DNA of 18,185 bases from CALODP01 sp942492055 (GTDB taxonomy: Bacteria; Bacteroidota; Ignavibacteria; Ignavibacteriales; Melioribacteraceae), in assembly GCA_942492055.1 (NCBI GenBank), contig CALODP010000003.1, positions 1-18,185 on the forward strand, given 5' to 3'. The notes under the pieces are model-generated. The model had not been told where the DNA came from, ran no database searches, and saw only the letters and a list, made by a program, of their open reading frames with translations. Shown piece by piece: positions 6,484 through 15,009 of this stretch. The position numbers and the translations under genes were made by a program. How positions within the stretch are numbered: position 1 is the first letter of the stretch; each line of letters starts with the position of its first letter.

Positions 6484-7311
6484 ATGTCTAAAAAGGATAA
6501 AGAAGCTCAGAAAGAGCATCCACCCAAAAAGAAGAATAAGCTGGAAAAAGAATATTACGATAAAGAATTAGCAAAACTCCAGGTTGACCTTGTAAAGCTC
6601 CAGGAATGGATTAAAGCAAAGGGATTAAAAGTAGTAGTTATTTTCGAAGGAAGAGACGCGGCAGGAAAGGGAGGTACAATTAAAAGAATAATGGACAAAT
6701 TAAATCCTAGAATTTGCCGGGTCGTCGCTCTTGGTGTTCCAACGGAAAAAGAAAAGTCTCAATGGTATTTTCAAAGATATGTTCCTCATCTTCCCGCTGC
6801 AGGAGAAATGGTTCTTTTCGATAGAAGCTGGTATAACAGAGCAGGTGTTGAAAAAGTAATGGGTTTTTGTACCGATTACGAATACAGCGAATTTCTTCGC
6901 TCATGTCCTGAATATGAAAGAATGCTTGTTCGATCAGGAATAGTATTAATAAAATATTGGTTTTCCGTTAGCGACGAGGAACAAGAAAAGAGATTCCAAA
7001 AAAGAATTAACGATCCCAGACGACGTTGGAAATTGAGTCCTATGGATTTGAAGTCTAGAGAAAAATGGGAAGAGTATTCTATGGCTAAAGACGAAATGTT
7101 TAAATATACCGATATAAAACAGGCACCTTGGTTCGTAGTAAATGCCGACGATAAGAAAAGAGCCCGTCTTAATACTATCTCACATTTATTAAGTATGATT
7201 AATTATGAAGATTTGACTCCGGTTCCGTTGGCTCTACCCCCAAGAAGTATTTCAAATAGTTATGTCCGTCCTCCTATTACAGATCAGACGTTTATTCCTG
7301 AGAAATATTAA
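6484..7311 (+). CDS. ppk2: Polyphosphate kinase 2, class I-like
   Basis: Cytoplasmic enzyme of the PPK2 family, which moves phosphate between inorganic polyphosphate and nucleotides. It has 275 residues. Walker A is GRDAAGKGG (56-64) and the Walker B/lid motif is DRSWYNRAGVE (113-123). Between them, P-T-E-K-E-K-S-Q-W-Y-F-Q-R-Y (86-99) is typical of single-domain class I enzymes, which mainly use nucleoside diphosphates; class is inferred. The frame is open from 6430 with ATGs at 6430, 6466 and 6484. I chose 6484 because GGAGG lies 5 bases before it and the lysine-rich N-terminus starts there. It is divergent from the MerR operon, shares its regulatory region, and ends at a hairpin. Confidence 0.93.
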   Translation: MSKKDKEAQKEHPPKKKNKLEKEYYDKELAKLQVDLVKLQEWIKAKGLKVVVIFEGRDAAGKGGTIKRIMDKLNPRICRVVALGVPTEKEKSQWYFQRYVPHLPAAGEMVLFDRSWYNRAGVEKVMGFCTDYEYSEFLRSCPEYERMLVRSGIVLIKYWFSVSDEEQEKRFQKRINDPRRRWKLSPMDLKSREKWEEYSMAKDEMFKYTDIKQAPWFVVNADDKKRARLNTISHLLSMINYEDLTPVPLALPPRSISNSYVRPPITDQTFIPEKY

Positions 7312-7313
7312 GA

Positions 7314-7334
7314 AAGCCCGTTCTTTGCGGGCTT
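7314..7334. terminator. Terminator hairpin between PPK2 and the racemase-family gene
   Basis: AAGCCCG and CGGGCTT form a 7-bp stem with a 7-base loop directly after the PPK2 stop. The run after it on the + strand is only moderately T-rich (CTTCTTC). On the - strand TTTC and TT follow, so it may also serve the convergent gene. Confidence 0.75.
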
Positions 7335-7367
7335 CTTCAAATATATTGCGCAAAAAATCCGTTCCTC

Positions 7368-8273
7368 TTAAAACAAATCTTTATCCATAATATAATTGCC
7401 CAAAGCTTTTTTAGTTAGAGGGGAATTTTTTCCTACCATAACTCCGATACCGTCTCTTTCGCTTTTCGGTATATCTACTCTGGATATTATATTTACTTCA
7501 ATCTCGCTTTTTCCTTCACCATTAGGAAGATCATCAAAAACAGAGCTCATTCTGTTATTCGGGTTTAGTAATTCCACATCGGTACCATACGTTGTGTTTA
7601 ATACTTCTTGTATCATTTTTTTACTATATCCGTAATGCGTACAACACAATCCGGCAAATACTTTCCCCTTTTTTGTATCGAACTTTGCCATTGATTTTTC
7701 GGCGTATTCCTCCAACAACTTTTCAACTTCCGAGCCGGCCGGATCCATTTGAATTTCACTTTCCAAATTGAAACATGACTGAGGAATAACTCTTTTCGGA
7801 TCAATCCCTTTCTCTACCAGTTTATTTCTGTGGTTCATTGATGAAATTGTAGTTGGTGTTCCGAATAAAACCAAATTGCTATCCTCTTCCGAACTGAGTT
7901 TTTCGTAAAACTGCTCTACTCCGTATTCTACAATCTCAACAACCGGTATTTTCGATTTTTTCGCGAACGTGGTATTCGGATAAACAACCGACAAAGTATT
8001 GCACGCGATAAAAATCATATCTGGCTTATATAATTCCTTCATCTTGTTCAGAGCTTTGTCAAATACCTCTGCCTTTTCATCCATTGTGCGCATAGTATTA
8101 TAACCACTGCTATGCCCTTTTAAAGCATTAAAGAATACCAACCTTACTTTATTAAAACTATTTTTCTTTCTTAATTTCATTTCTAACTCGGCCATAATGG
8201 AAATTCCGCCGAGACCGGAATCCGTAACAACTATAACGATATCATCTTTTTCTTTTATCTTTTTCAGATCCAT
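7368..8273 (-). CDS. Asp/Glu racemase-family protein, glutamate-racemase-like
   Basis: This 301-residue cytoplasmic protein matches the cofactor-independent Asp/Glu/hydantoin racemase superfamily. It has the N-terminal TDSGLGG (17-23), the first catalytic cysteine in ACNT (Cys91), and the second in CCTHYG (Cys211, directly before Thr-His). These equal the D-S-G, C-N-T and C-T-H motifs of glutamate racemase MurI, which makes D-glutamate for peptidoglycan. It departs from typical MurI in between: the usual D-T-A-R-x-P-Y-G segment is replaced by FFNALKGHSSGYN, and about 70 residues follow the second cysteine. A MurI role is possible, but a racemase of other specificity is equally plausible. The ribosome site is weak (GAGAT). 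Confidence 0.75.
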   Translation of the reverse strand: MDLKKIKEKDDIVIVVTDSGLGGISIMAELEMKLRKKNSFNKVRLVFFNALKGHSSGYNTMRTMDEKAEVFDKALNKMKELYKPDMIFIACNTLSVVYPNTTFAKKSKIPVVEIVEYGVEQFYEKLSSEEDSNLVLFGTPTTISSMNHRNKLVEKGIDPKRVIPQSCFNLESEIQMDPAGSEVEKLLEEYAEKSMAKFDTKKGKVFAGLCCTHYGYSKKMIQEVLNTTYGTDVELLNPNNRMSSVFDDLPNGEGKSEIEVNIISRVDIPKSERDGIGVMVGKNSPLTKKALGNYIMDKDLF

Positions 8274-8368
8274 ATCATAATCTCAAGTTTGTTGTCTGTT
8301 TTTTTTGGTTTATTTAAATAGTTATTTGTTTATCTTCTTATTGACGTAAAGAAAATAAAAATAATACC

Positions 8369-9445
8369 ATGAGAACTACAACCGGAATATTTTTAATCTC
8401 ATTTTTGTTTTTTGCCCTACACCTGTCATGCTCGGAGCAACATTATATTATTGATGGTTTTGTAAAAGACGGAAAATACGATTCGGAATTTCCTTTTACT
8501 AACCCATCTAAAGAACTTGAACAGATTGCTCGTTCAGTGAGATTAATAAATAGTCTCGCTTTTTACAAACAATACATTTTTTCTGAAATTAGCAGGATTA
8601 AATTAGAAGACATTTTTCAAAAAAATCAACTAATAAATAGATCAGTTGCAATAAAGCATTTTAGCAGAACCGCTTCGGGAACAGGAACTATCGTTTCTGC
8701 AAAGAGTAATTATATTTCCCTACTTACATGTGACCATATTGTAAATTTCCCCGACACTATTATCTCCTACTATAGTGATCAGCTAGGGCGAAAAACTCAA
8801 TTCATAGAGAGTATTTCAATTAAAACCAAGCAAACCAATTACACCAATATTCCTTCTACCGTGGAGTTGGAAGTTTTGTTTTCTAATGAAAAAAGTGATG
8901 TAGCATTATTAGGCTGTTATGTGGAAAATTATAATTCTCTTAAGTTTCCTCCCTTCAAATTTCCCTTCGGAGACTCGGACGAACTGGAATGGGGAACATT
9001 TGTGTACTCTCTCGGAATGCCTCTTCATAAAAAAATGATCTCCAGCGGTCTGATTAGTAAATCGGAAAAAAGCGCCGACTATTTTTATACCAACCTTTCA
9101 ATAAACGAAGGAGCAAGCGGAGGAATTGTTTTGGCAATCAGAGACGGAGCTCCAAATCTCGAATTAATCGGGATAATATCAAACGCTCCGGCGGATATGG
9201 AATATTATCTGAAACCTCCTATGATAGATCATAATATAGCCTACAGAGAAGATTCCAAATACGGTGGTAACTCTTATATAGGAATAAGAAGGAATATTCG
9301 TTACGGAGTAGTTAATGTTGTAGGTATTAATAGAATTAAAGAAATATTCGTTGAAAATGAAGGAATTCTTTCTCAAAAAGGAATTTATATTTCGCAGCTA
9401 TTTTCGGAAAAAGATACTTCCAAAAGCCTTTCTTCTGAAAATTAA
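8369..9445 (+). CDS. Trypsin-fold serine protease lipoprotein
   Basis: This 358-residue protein starts with a signal sequence ending in a lipobox-like LHLSC (Cys21), so it is probably membrane-anchored outside the cytoplasm. After about 70 residues of uncharacterised sequence, a chymotrypsin/DegP-like catalytic domain spans about 90-290. It has His123 in LTCDHIV, Asp177 in KSDVALL and Ser250 in NEGASGG. The serine motif is GASGG rather than the common GNSGG/GDSGG, but the order and spacing of the triad support an active protease. There is no PDZ domain as in DegP. No ribosome site is visible before the ATG. The gene stands alone, divergent from the racemase-family gene. Substrate unknown. Confidence 0.8.
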   Translation: MRTTTGIFLISFLFFALHLSCSEQHYIIDGFVKDGKYDSEFPFTNPSKELEQIARSVRLINSLAFYKQYIFSEISRIKLEDIFQKNQLINRSVAIKHFSRTASGTGTIVSAKSNYISLLTCDHIVNFPDTIISYYSDQLGRKTQFIESISIKTKQTNYTNIPSTVELEVLFSNEKSDVALLGCYVENYNSLKFPPFKFPFGDSDELEWGTFVYSLGMPLHKKMISSGLISKSEKSADYFYTNLSINEGASGGIVLAIRDGAPNLELIGIISNAPADMEYYLKPPMIDHNIAYREDSKYGGNSYIGIRRNIRYGVVNVVGINRIKEIFVENEGILSQKGIYISQLFSEKDTSKSLSSEN

Positions 9446-9674
9446 TAGTTATTTCTGTTGATTATAAAACTCCGGAAGGAAAATCAGCATAAATATTCTT
9501 GTGTTTTCCTCTTCATGAGTCATGTTTTTACCTACCAACTCTTCATAAATTGAAAAAAAAGAACAAAATTAGACCTTATTATACCATTTCACTAAAACTA
9601 TAAATATATTAGTAGCCTTTAATAACCCGTAATTCTCATATTGTAATAGTATATATCGGATCTTAGGATTTATT

Positions 9675-11369
9675 ATGGCTAGAGATAGTTTATTCGAACG
9701 AATAAGCGAAGAGGAAAATATTTGTAAAATCACCGATATTGAGTTTTTCAAGTCGATTATTAATAACTCTCTGGATTTTTTTACGATCTTTGATGAAGAA
9801 TTTATTATTCAGTATCAAAGTCCGTTTATTACTGATACTTTTCAGTATGATAGTAATGAATTATTAGGGAACCACTCTCTCGATTATATCCATCCGGACG
9901 ATAATTCCACGGTCAATTCAATTTTTGAGAACCTATCAAAGGATTCGAATTTAGTAGCAAACGCTGAAATACGATTAAAAACAAAGAATAAGGGATGGCG
10001 AACGGTTGAGGTAAATTTTAGCAATATTTTTACCGGGAAAAGAAAATTCATAATAGCCAGTTACCGAGATATTACCGAAAAAATAAAGTCTCAAAGAGCT
10101 CTTGAATTATTGAATACCATTGCTACTACCTCCAATGAAGCTTCTTCGGTGGAAGTCGTATTCGAAAACGCATTAAGAGAAATTTGCGATTATACTCAAT
10201 GGCCAATCGGGCATGTTTATTATGTTGCCGAAGAGAATAATTCGATATTGTTTCCGAGTAACATATGGTTTATCGAGGATGAAGACAGGTATGCGTTGTT
10301 TAAGAATATTTCCGAGCATGTAGTTTTATCCGCCGGAGAAGGATTACCGGGGAAATCTTTATTAAGCAAAAAAGCAGAATGGATGGGAGAGGATTGTTTT
10401 CCTCATCCGGAAAGATCGGAATTGATAGCACAGGCAGGATTGGAAGCGGGATTTGCATTCCCGGTAATGGTTGGAAAAAATGTAGTAGCGGTTATGGAGT
10501 TTTTCAGTGAACACAGCGCTGAGCCGGATGAAAAGCTTCTTGAGCTAATGGATCAGATTGGTACCCAATTGGGAAGAGTTGCCGAAAGAGAACGAGCCAC
10601 AAAAGAGCTTATTATTGCCAAAGAAAAAGCTGAAAATTCTGACAAAGTTAAATCGGAATTCCTGGCTCAGATTTCCCATGAAATAAGGACACCGGTAAAT
10701 ACAATCTGCAGCTTCGCCTCTTTATTGAAACAAGAATTGGCTGAAACGATTTCCGAAGATTTGAGAATCGGATTCGATATGATGCAAACAGGAAGCAAAC
10801 GTCTAATTCGAACAATCGATTTGATTTTGAACATGTCGGAAATTCAAACCGGCACATTCGATCTGAAATTCGAAAAAATAAATCTGATAAATGAAATAAT
10901 ATTTCCGAATTATTACGATTTCTCCACTGCTGCCAAAAGAAAACAACTGGCATTGGAAATAAAGAACTCCTTACCTGAAGAAACGGTCATCTCGGGAGAT
11001 AAGTATACTCTTAATCAGATTTTTAATCACCTAATTGATAATGCTGTTAAATTTACCCACGAAGGACATATTACTATTTCATGCTATTTCGATGAGAATG
11101 ATAATATCACCGTAAAAATATCAGATACCGGAGTTGGAATAAGTAAAGAATACCAGTTAAATTTGTTCAAGTTGTTCTCTCAGGAAGAAACAGGTTATAC
11201 AAGAAAGTTTGAGGGAAATGGATTAGGATTGGCTCTCGTTAAAAAATATTGCGAGTTGAATAACGCGTCTATCGATTTGCTTAGCGAAAAGGGGAAGGGA
11301 GCAACTTTTACAGTTACATTCCTAACTAAAGCAGAAGCCACTCCCAAAACTAGTATTTCAATGCTATGA
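9675..11369 (+). CDS. Soluble PAS-GAF sensor histidine kinase
   Basis: This 564-residue protein has no signal or membrane segment, so it should sense a cytoplasmic signal. A PAS domain (about 22-137, ending in the usual YRDITEKIKSQ) is followed by a GAF domain (about 145-305, with G-E-G-L-P-G-K and a G-x-E-A-G-F-A-F-P-V core). A short coiled-coil linker leads into HisKA with phospho-acceptor His335 in FLAQISHEIRTP. The ATPase domain shows the N box (NHLIDNAVKF, Asn456), G1 (DTGVG 484-488), F box (LFKLFSQ) and G2 (GNGLGLAL). All catalytic motifs are intact. There is no receiver domain and no response regulator in the window, so its partner is elsewhere. The start is supported by AGGA nine bases upstream. 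It ends two bases from the convergent nucleotidase gene. Confidence 0.92.
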   Translation: MARDSLFERISEEENICKITDIEFFKSIINNSLDFFTIFDEEFIIQYQSPFITDTFQYDSNELLGNHSLDYIHPDDNSTVNSIFENLSKDSNLVANAEIRLKTKNKGWRTVEVNFSNIFTGKRKFIIASYRDITEKIKSQRALELLNTIATTSNEASSVEVVFENALREICDYTQWPIGHVYYVAEENNSILFPSNIWFIEDEDRYALFKNISEHVVLSAGEGLPGKSLLSKKAEWMGEDCFPHPERSELIAQAGLEAGFAFPVMVGKNVVAVMEFFSEHSAEPDEKLLELMDQIGTQLGRVAERERATKELIIAKEKAENSDKVKSEFLAQISHEIRTPVNTICSFASLLKQELAETISEDLRIGFDMMQTGSKRLIRTIDLILNMSEIQTGTFDLKFEKINLINEIIFPNYYDFSTAAKRKQLALEIKNSLPEETVISGDKYTLNQIFNHLIDNAVKFTHEGHITISCYFDENDNITVKISDTGVGISKEYQLNLFKLFSQEETGYTRKFEGNGLGLALVKKYCELNNASIDLLSEKGKGATFTVTFLTKAEATPKTSISML

Positions 11370-11371
11370 TA

Positions 11372-13150
11372 TTAATTGGGAAATAGTATTTTATAATCTT
11401 TTTTCATCCCTTTTTCCCAATAGTTTTCCGGTACAATTTTCCAATTCTTTAATACAAACGGCTTTACTACGTTTTGTTTTTCAATCCATTTCATCATATA
11501 GAAGCGCAAATCCTTTTCCGTTGACGAGACGATTCTCTCGGCTAGTTTCTCCCTTTCTATTCCGGCCCCTTTAATCAAATGACCGCCACCGCCGTTTCCT
11601 CGATACGAATTAAGAGCTACTTTGTATACTCTATTCTCTTCAAATTCATCTCCATTGCTCATTCTCTTTATCTCAACTCTTTCCCCTGTCGGCTTCGATA
11701 AATCAACGATATATTCAATTCCTGAAGCAGAATCAAAGTTGTAATAAGCCGAGGCCAACATAGGTGATTTTGTTCTCTCGGAATATATAATTTTCCCGTC
11801 CTTGTCTATGCGAAACTTCAATAGATGATCATTTTCATTCTTCATCTCGTTGAACCAATTGGAATATGAGTATTCCAGATAATCTTTTATCTCTTTTCCA
11901 GTCAACTCCATTGTATAGAGAAGATTTTCATATTTATACAACTTGAACATATCTTTGACGAATAACTTTCCCGAATCTATTTTCGAGTCAAAAGACAAGG
12001 GAGCCGCGAAGGATACATCCGCATTTGTAAGCTCAAGTTGTATTCGATGTATCAGATCTACAAAAGCCGAATTACCAAACAAAGCTTCTCTCGAAGAGAT
12101 TTCCCCGGAAAAATTACCAATCGGGCGAGAAACATATTTCTTTATCGTTTCGAACTCTTTCTCAAATTTGTTCAAAAACTCTTTGCTCGGAGACACAGAC
12201 TTCAAATTTATTAGTTCTCCTTCCATGGATTTTTCAAATTTCTTATTTTCTTCGTCATACTTCAAAGAAACATTGGCTACCGCCACATCTCTGGCTCCGC
12301 TAGTAGCCCCGAGTATAAGAACCTCTTTTCCCGATTTGTTCTTTATTTTCTTGTTCCACCCGTGATGATCGTGACCGGCAAAAACTATATTAAATCCATC
12401 TACTAACTTCGCTATAAGTTCGGTAGCGTTTTCATTCTTTTCCGTATCTTCTTTTTGATTTCCGTAAGAATAATCTACTCCCGCATGAAACAAACCCACA
12501 ATTAAATCCGGATTCTCTTTTTCCTTAATTTCTTTTATCCATTTTTTTGCGACAACAATCATGTCGGTAAATTCCATTCCCTCCCATATTTTTTCCGGCA
12601 ACCAATGAGGAATATGGGGAGTAATCAGTCCTAAGACAGCTATCTTAATTTTCCCTTTCTCAATAATCTTATATGGTTGGAAATAAGGTTTGCCTGATTT
12701 TTTATCAATTGCGTTAGCTGCGAGCCAAGGGAATGAGAGCTCCTTTGTGAATCTATCATAAACATCATGTCCGGTTTCTATATCATGATTTCCGACAGTA
12801 GCAGCATCGTATTTCAAATAATTCATCACATCGGCACATAGATGGCCGGAATCCTTTTTCTCAAAATTATAGTAATATACTGCGGGAGTCCCTTGAAGTA
12901 TATCTCCGTTATCAAGGAGGATAATATTATCATTTTGCGCTTTTCTCATCGAATCCACATAAGTTGCTACTTGAGCCAGTGATCCGTTGGAATATTTTCC
13001 CTCCTTAAAATCGTAAGGAAATATTTTCCCGTGCACATCGGTTGTTTCAATAATCTTCAACTCAATTTTTTGTGCAAATAAAAGATTTCCGGCAAGTAGA
13101 AGAAGCAAGAATATACTGAGAAGAGAGCTCTTATTTCTTTGTAGTTTCAT
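11372..13150 (-). CDS. Secreted CpdB/UshA-like nucleotidase (metallophosphatase plus 5'-nucleotidase C domain)
   Basis: This 592-residue exported enzyme has a signal peptide (hydrophobic 10-26, cleavage near FAQ 25-27). The N-terminal metallophosphatase domain carries the dinuclear metal motifs TTDVHG (Asp38, His40), DNGD (80-83), GNHD (120-123), FHAG (His222) and GHDHHG (259-264). The C-terminal 5'-nucleotidase domain (about 340-560) contains the SYRGNGGGGH substrate segment. The family splits 5'-nucleotides, 3'-nucleotides or 2',3'-cyclic nucleotides outside the cytoplasmic membrane to recover nucleosides and phosphate. The C-domain style suggests CpdB-like activity, but substrate choice is inferred. 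It is the last gene of the - cluster, 7 bases after the PLP enzyme stop. Confidence 0.88.
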   Translation of the reverse strand: MKLQRNKSSLLSIFLLLLLAGNLLFAQKIELKIIETTDVHGKIFPYDFKEGKYSNGSLAQVATYVDSMRKAQNDNIILLDNGDILQGTPAVYYYNFEKKDSGHLCADVMNYLKYDAATVGNHDIETGHDVYDRFTKELSFPWLAANAIDKKSGKPYFQPYKIIEKGKIKIAVLGLITPHIPHWLPEKIWEGMEFTDMIVVAKKWIKEIKEKENPDLIVGLFHAGVDYSYGNQKEDTEKNENATELIAKLVDGFNIVFAGHDHHGWNKKIKNKSGKEVLILGATSGARDVAVANVSLKYDEENKKFEKSMEGELINLKSVSPSKEFLNKFEKEFETIKKYVSRPIGNFSGEISSREALFGNSAFVDLIHRIQLELTNADVSFAAPLSFDSKIDSGKLFVKDMFKLYKYENLLYTMELTGKEIKDYLEYSYSNWFNEMKNENDHLLKFRIDKDGKIIYSERTKSPMLASAYYNFDSASGIEYIVDLSKPTGERVEIKRMSNGDEFEENRVYKVALNSYRGNGGGGHLIKGAGIEREKLAERIVSSTEKDLRFYMMKWIEKQNVVKPFVLKNWKIVPENYWEKGMKKDYKILFPN

Positions 13151-13157
13151 ATCAATC

Positions 13158-14249
13158 TCATTTCAACATTGTAATTAATTTATTCTCCGTAGTAAAATAC
13201 TCCTTAATCAGGTTAGCCGTGAGACAGGAGTGAACAGGCAAAATCCCTATAATATCTCCGACATTGAATGAATCCATATCTCTTTCGGCAATTTCAATTA
13301 TCCCATGTTCCTGAGATAACCCTTTTACAAAAGCGTCAGGAATCGGAGCTCCCCATCCTTCGTTATTAATCCGAACTGGATATCCGTAGATGGTCTTTCC
13401 GTTTTTATCAGTGATTCTTTCTTTCGAAAGATGAACACCGCCCCCATAAACAATTATTTCATTCCTTTTGTTATGCTTAGCTACGACAGGGGAAGCCAGT
13501 GCGACGGCAATATCTTCGAAAGAACAACTTCCCAAAACAGCTTGCATAACATCGTAAAAGACAAAATTCCCGGGCCGAATTTCATCAACCCCTTCAAAAT
13601 CTTCGGCTAATGAAATCGAAGGTGTATCTCCGATTGAAAGGAGGATATTTCCATATTTTTTCATAAGAAATTCTTTAACCCTGTTCATTCGGGAAAGAAC
13701 ATCCTTATGAATACGAATAATTTCCTCCGGACCTTCCGCGTGATAGGTATGTCCGGAATGAGTCAGAATTCCAATTAGAGAAATATTTTCCGATTTTTCA
13801 ATTGCCGAAGCTACTTTTTCTATTTCCTCAATATCTCTGTCATCAATTCCGGCACGATGATAACCTGCGTCTATTTTAATAAAGGCGTTAACAGACCCGG
13901 ATAGAAGAGAATCTAACTTCTCAACACTTTCCTCATTTTCAAATAGAAGATTCAAAACAGACTTTTCGGATATCCTATTTATCTTCTCCCATTCCAAATA
14001 ATTAACTGGGAAAGCAACTGTAATATCTTTCCAACCGGCGTCGGAAAAATACTCTGCCATATCTACTGAAGAGACGGTTATTTTCTCTATTCCCAATTCG
14101 GAAAACCATTTCCCTATTTCAATTGATTGATGAGTCTTGAAATGTGGTCTGAGAGATAGATTATTGGAATCCGCCTTTGATTTTATTCGACGAATGTTTC
14201 TTAAACATTTCTCCTTATCCAAAAGGAGAGTAGGCTTTATTATTTTCAT
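13158..14249 (-). CDS. D-threonine aldolase/D-serine dehydratase-like PLP enzyme
   Basis: This 363-residue cytoplasmic protein has an alanine-racemase-type N-terminal barrel with the PLP lysine in RPHFKTH (Lys38). Further family marks are GDTPS, EIRPGNFVFYD, YGGGVH, SQEHG (312-316) and the C-terminal metal-site motif PVHSC (His340, Cys342). That His-x-Cys pair distinguishes D-threonine aldolase, D-serine dehydratase and 3-hydroxy-D-aspartate aldolase from alanine racemase. The likely reaction is cleavage of a D-beta-hydroxy amino acid, for example D-threonine to glycine and acetaldehyde, with a divalent metal. Which of the three activities applies cannot be told. It sits 6 bases downstream of the DUF2461 gene and 7 bases upstream of the nucleotidase. 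Confidence 0.88.
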   Translation of the reverse strand: MKIIKPTLLLDKEKCLRNIRRIKSKADSNNLSLRPHFKTHQSIEIGKWFSELGIEKITVSSVDMAEYFSDAGWKDITVAFPVNYLEWEKINRISEKSVLNLLFENEESVEKLDSLLSGSVNAFIKIDAGYHRAGIDDRDIEEIEKVASAIEKSENISLIGILTHSGHTYHAEGPEEIIRIHKDVLSRMNRVKEFLMKKYGNILLSIGDTPSISLAEDFEGVDEIRPGNFVFYDVMQAVLGSCSFEDIAVALASPVVAKHNKRNEIIVYGGGVHLSKERITDKNGKTIYGYPVRINNEGWGAPIPDAFVKGLSQEHGIIEIAERDMDSFNVGDIIGILPVHSCLTANLIKEYFTTENKLITMLK

Positions 14250-14255
14250 AACTCA

Positions 14256-14930
14256 CTATTTATTATCCGAAATTCCTTCGGCAAGAAAATTAACAAAAGG
14301 TTTCGAAACATGATAATATTCCATGATGATATCTGTTAAATTCTCCGTTGTAATAACATCATGCTTCTCATTTCCAAGTACATAAAACTGTTTATTATAA
14401 ATAATTGGGTTCTTTTCAGCGAAATAGACAAACTCTTTTGGAATTCTGCGGTTCTTTTCTCCGAGAACATCTCCGAAAATACTTCGGAATTTCTTATCAT
14501 TTATTATTTCGGAAAAATCGTTCTCTTCTTCCGAAATGAATTTTCTGAGATTATTCAGCTCACCCGATTTAAGAATATGAGCTCCCGCGTAGAATTTTAT
14601 TCCGGCTTGGGATAACTCCAGATAATATCCGGGAATTGTATAATTTTTCCTTCCACCGGATGAAATTACTGCCGAAGCGTGAGTTTTATAGGGAGATTTA
14701 TCTTTGCTAAAACGTACATCCCTATATATTCTGAAAATTGCTTCCTTTGGTGTCAACTGAATTTTCTCATCATCCATAAACACTCTATGAAGGATCTCTT
14801 TCATAAATTGCTCGAAAGGATGTTTAACTGAAGTTTCATATCTTTGTTTGTTTTCGGCAAACCATTCGCGATTATTATTCTCGGATAGTTCTGAGAAAAA
14901 AGAGACAAAATCATTTGTAAAATAAGTCAT
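14256..14930 (-). CDS. DUF2461 family protein
   Basis: This 224-residue protein matches DUF2461: an N-terminal LSENNNREWFAENK (15-28), then the highly conserved I-F-R-I-Y-R-D-V-R-F-S-K-D-K-S-P-Y-K-T-H (65-84). The function of the family is not established. The frame is open up to ATG 15002, which would add 24 residues, but I chose 14930. AGGAAA lies ahead of it, family members start at this point, and the extra stretch is encoded by one arm and the loop of an inverted repeat. It is cotranscribed with the neighbours on both sides. Confidence 0.85.
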   Translation of the reverse strand: MTYFTNDFVSFFSELSENNNREWFAENKQRYETSVKHPFEQFMKEILHRVFMDDEKIQLTPKEAIFRIYRDVRFSKDKSPYKTHASAVISSGGRKNYTIPGYYLELSQAGIKFYAGAHILKSGELNNLRKFISEEENDFSEIINDKKFRSIFGDVLGEKNRRIPKEFVYFAEKNPIIYNKQFYVLGNEKHDVITTENLTDIIMEYYHVSKPFVNFLAEGISDNK

Positions 14931-14952
14931 TGGGTTTTCCTTTCGAAAAATG

Positions 14953-15000
14953 GGCTGTTCCCAAGATAAATGAATAAAAAGAAAAAGGAAAGGAACAGCC
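14953..15000 (-). promoter_or_regulatory. Long-loop inverted repeat between the VOC and DUF2461 genes
   Basis: Arms GGCTGTTCC (14953-14961) and GGAACAGCC (14992-15000) are perfect 9-bp complements around a 30-base loop rich in T runs on the - strand. In the - strand RNA the second arm is followed by CATTTTTCG, so it could act as a leaky terminator or attenuator inside the operon, just before the DUF2461 ribosome site. The role is inferred; the inverted repeat is seen directly. Confidence 0.5.
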
Positions 15001-15009
15001 ATTTGAAAT

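Noticed and set aside
11943..12365. 140-codon + frame opposite the nucleotidase gene
   Set aside because: Antisense shadow of a well-supported gene.
14931..15002. Signal-peptide-like N-terminal extension of the DUF2461 protein
   Set aside because: The hydrophobic stretch is encoded by the inverted repeat; AGGAAA and the family start both support ATG 14930.
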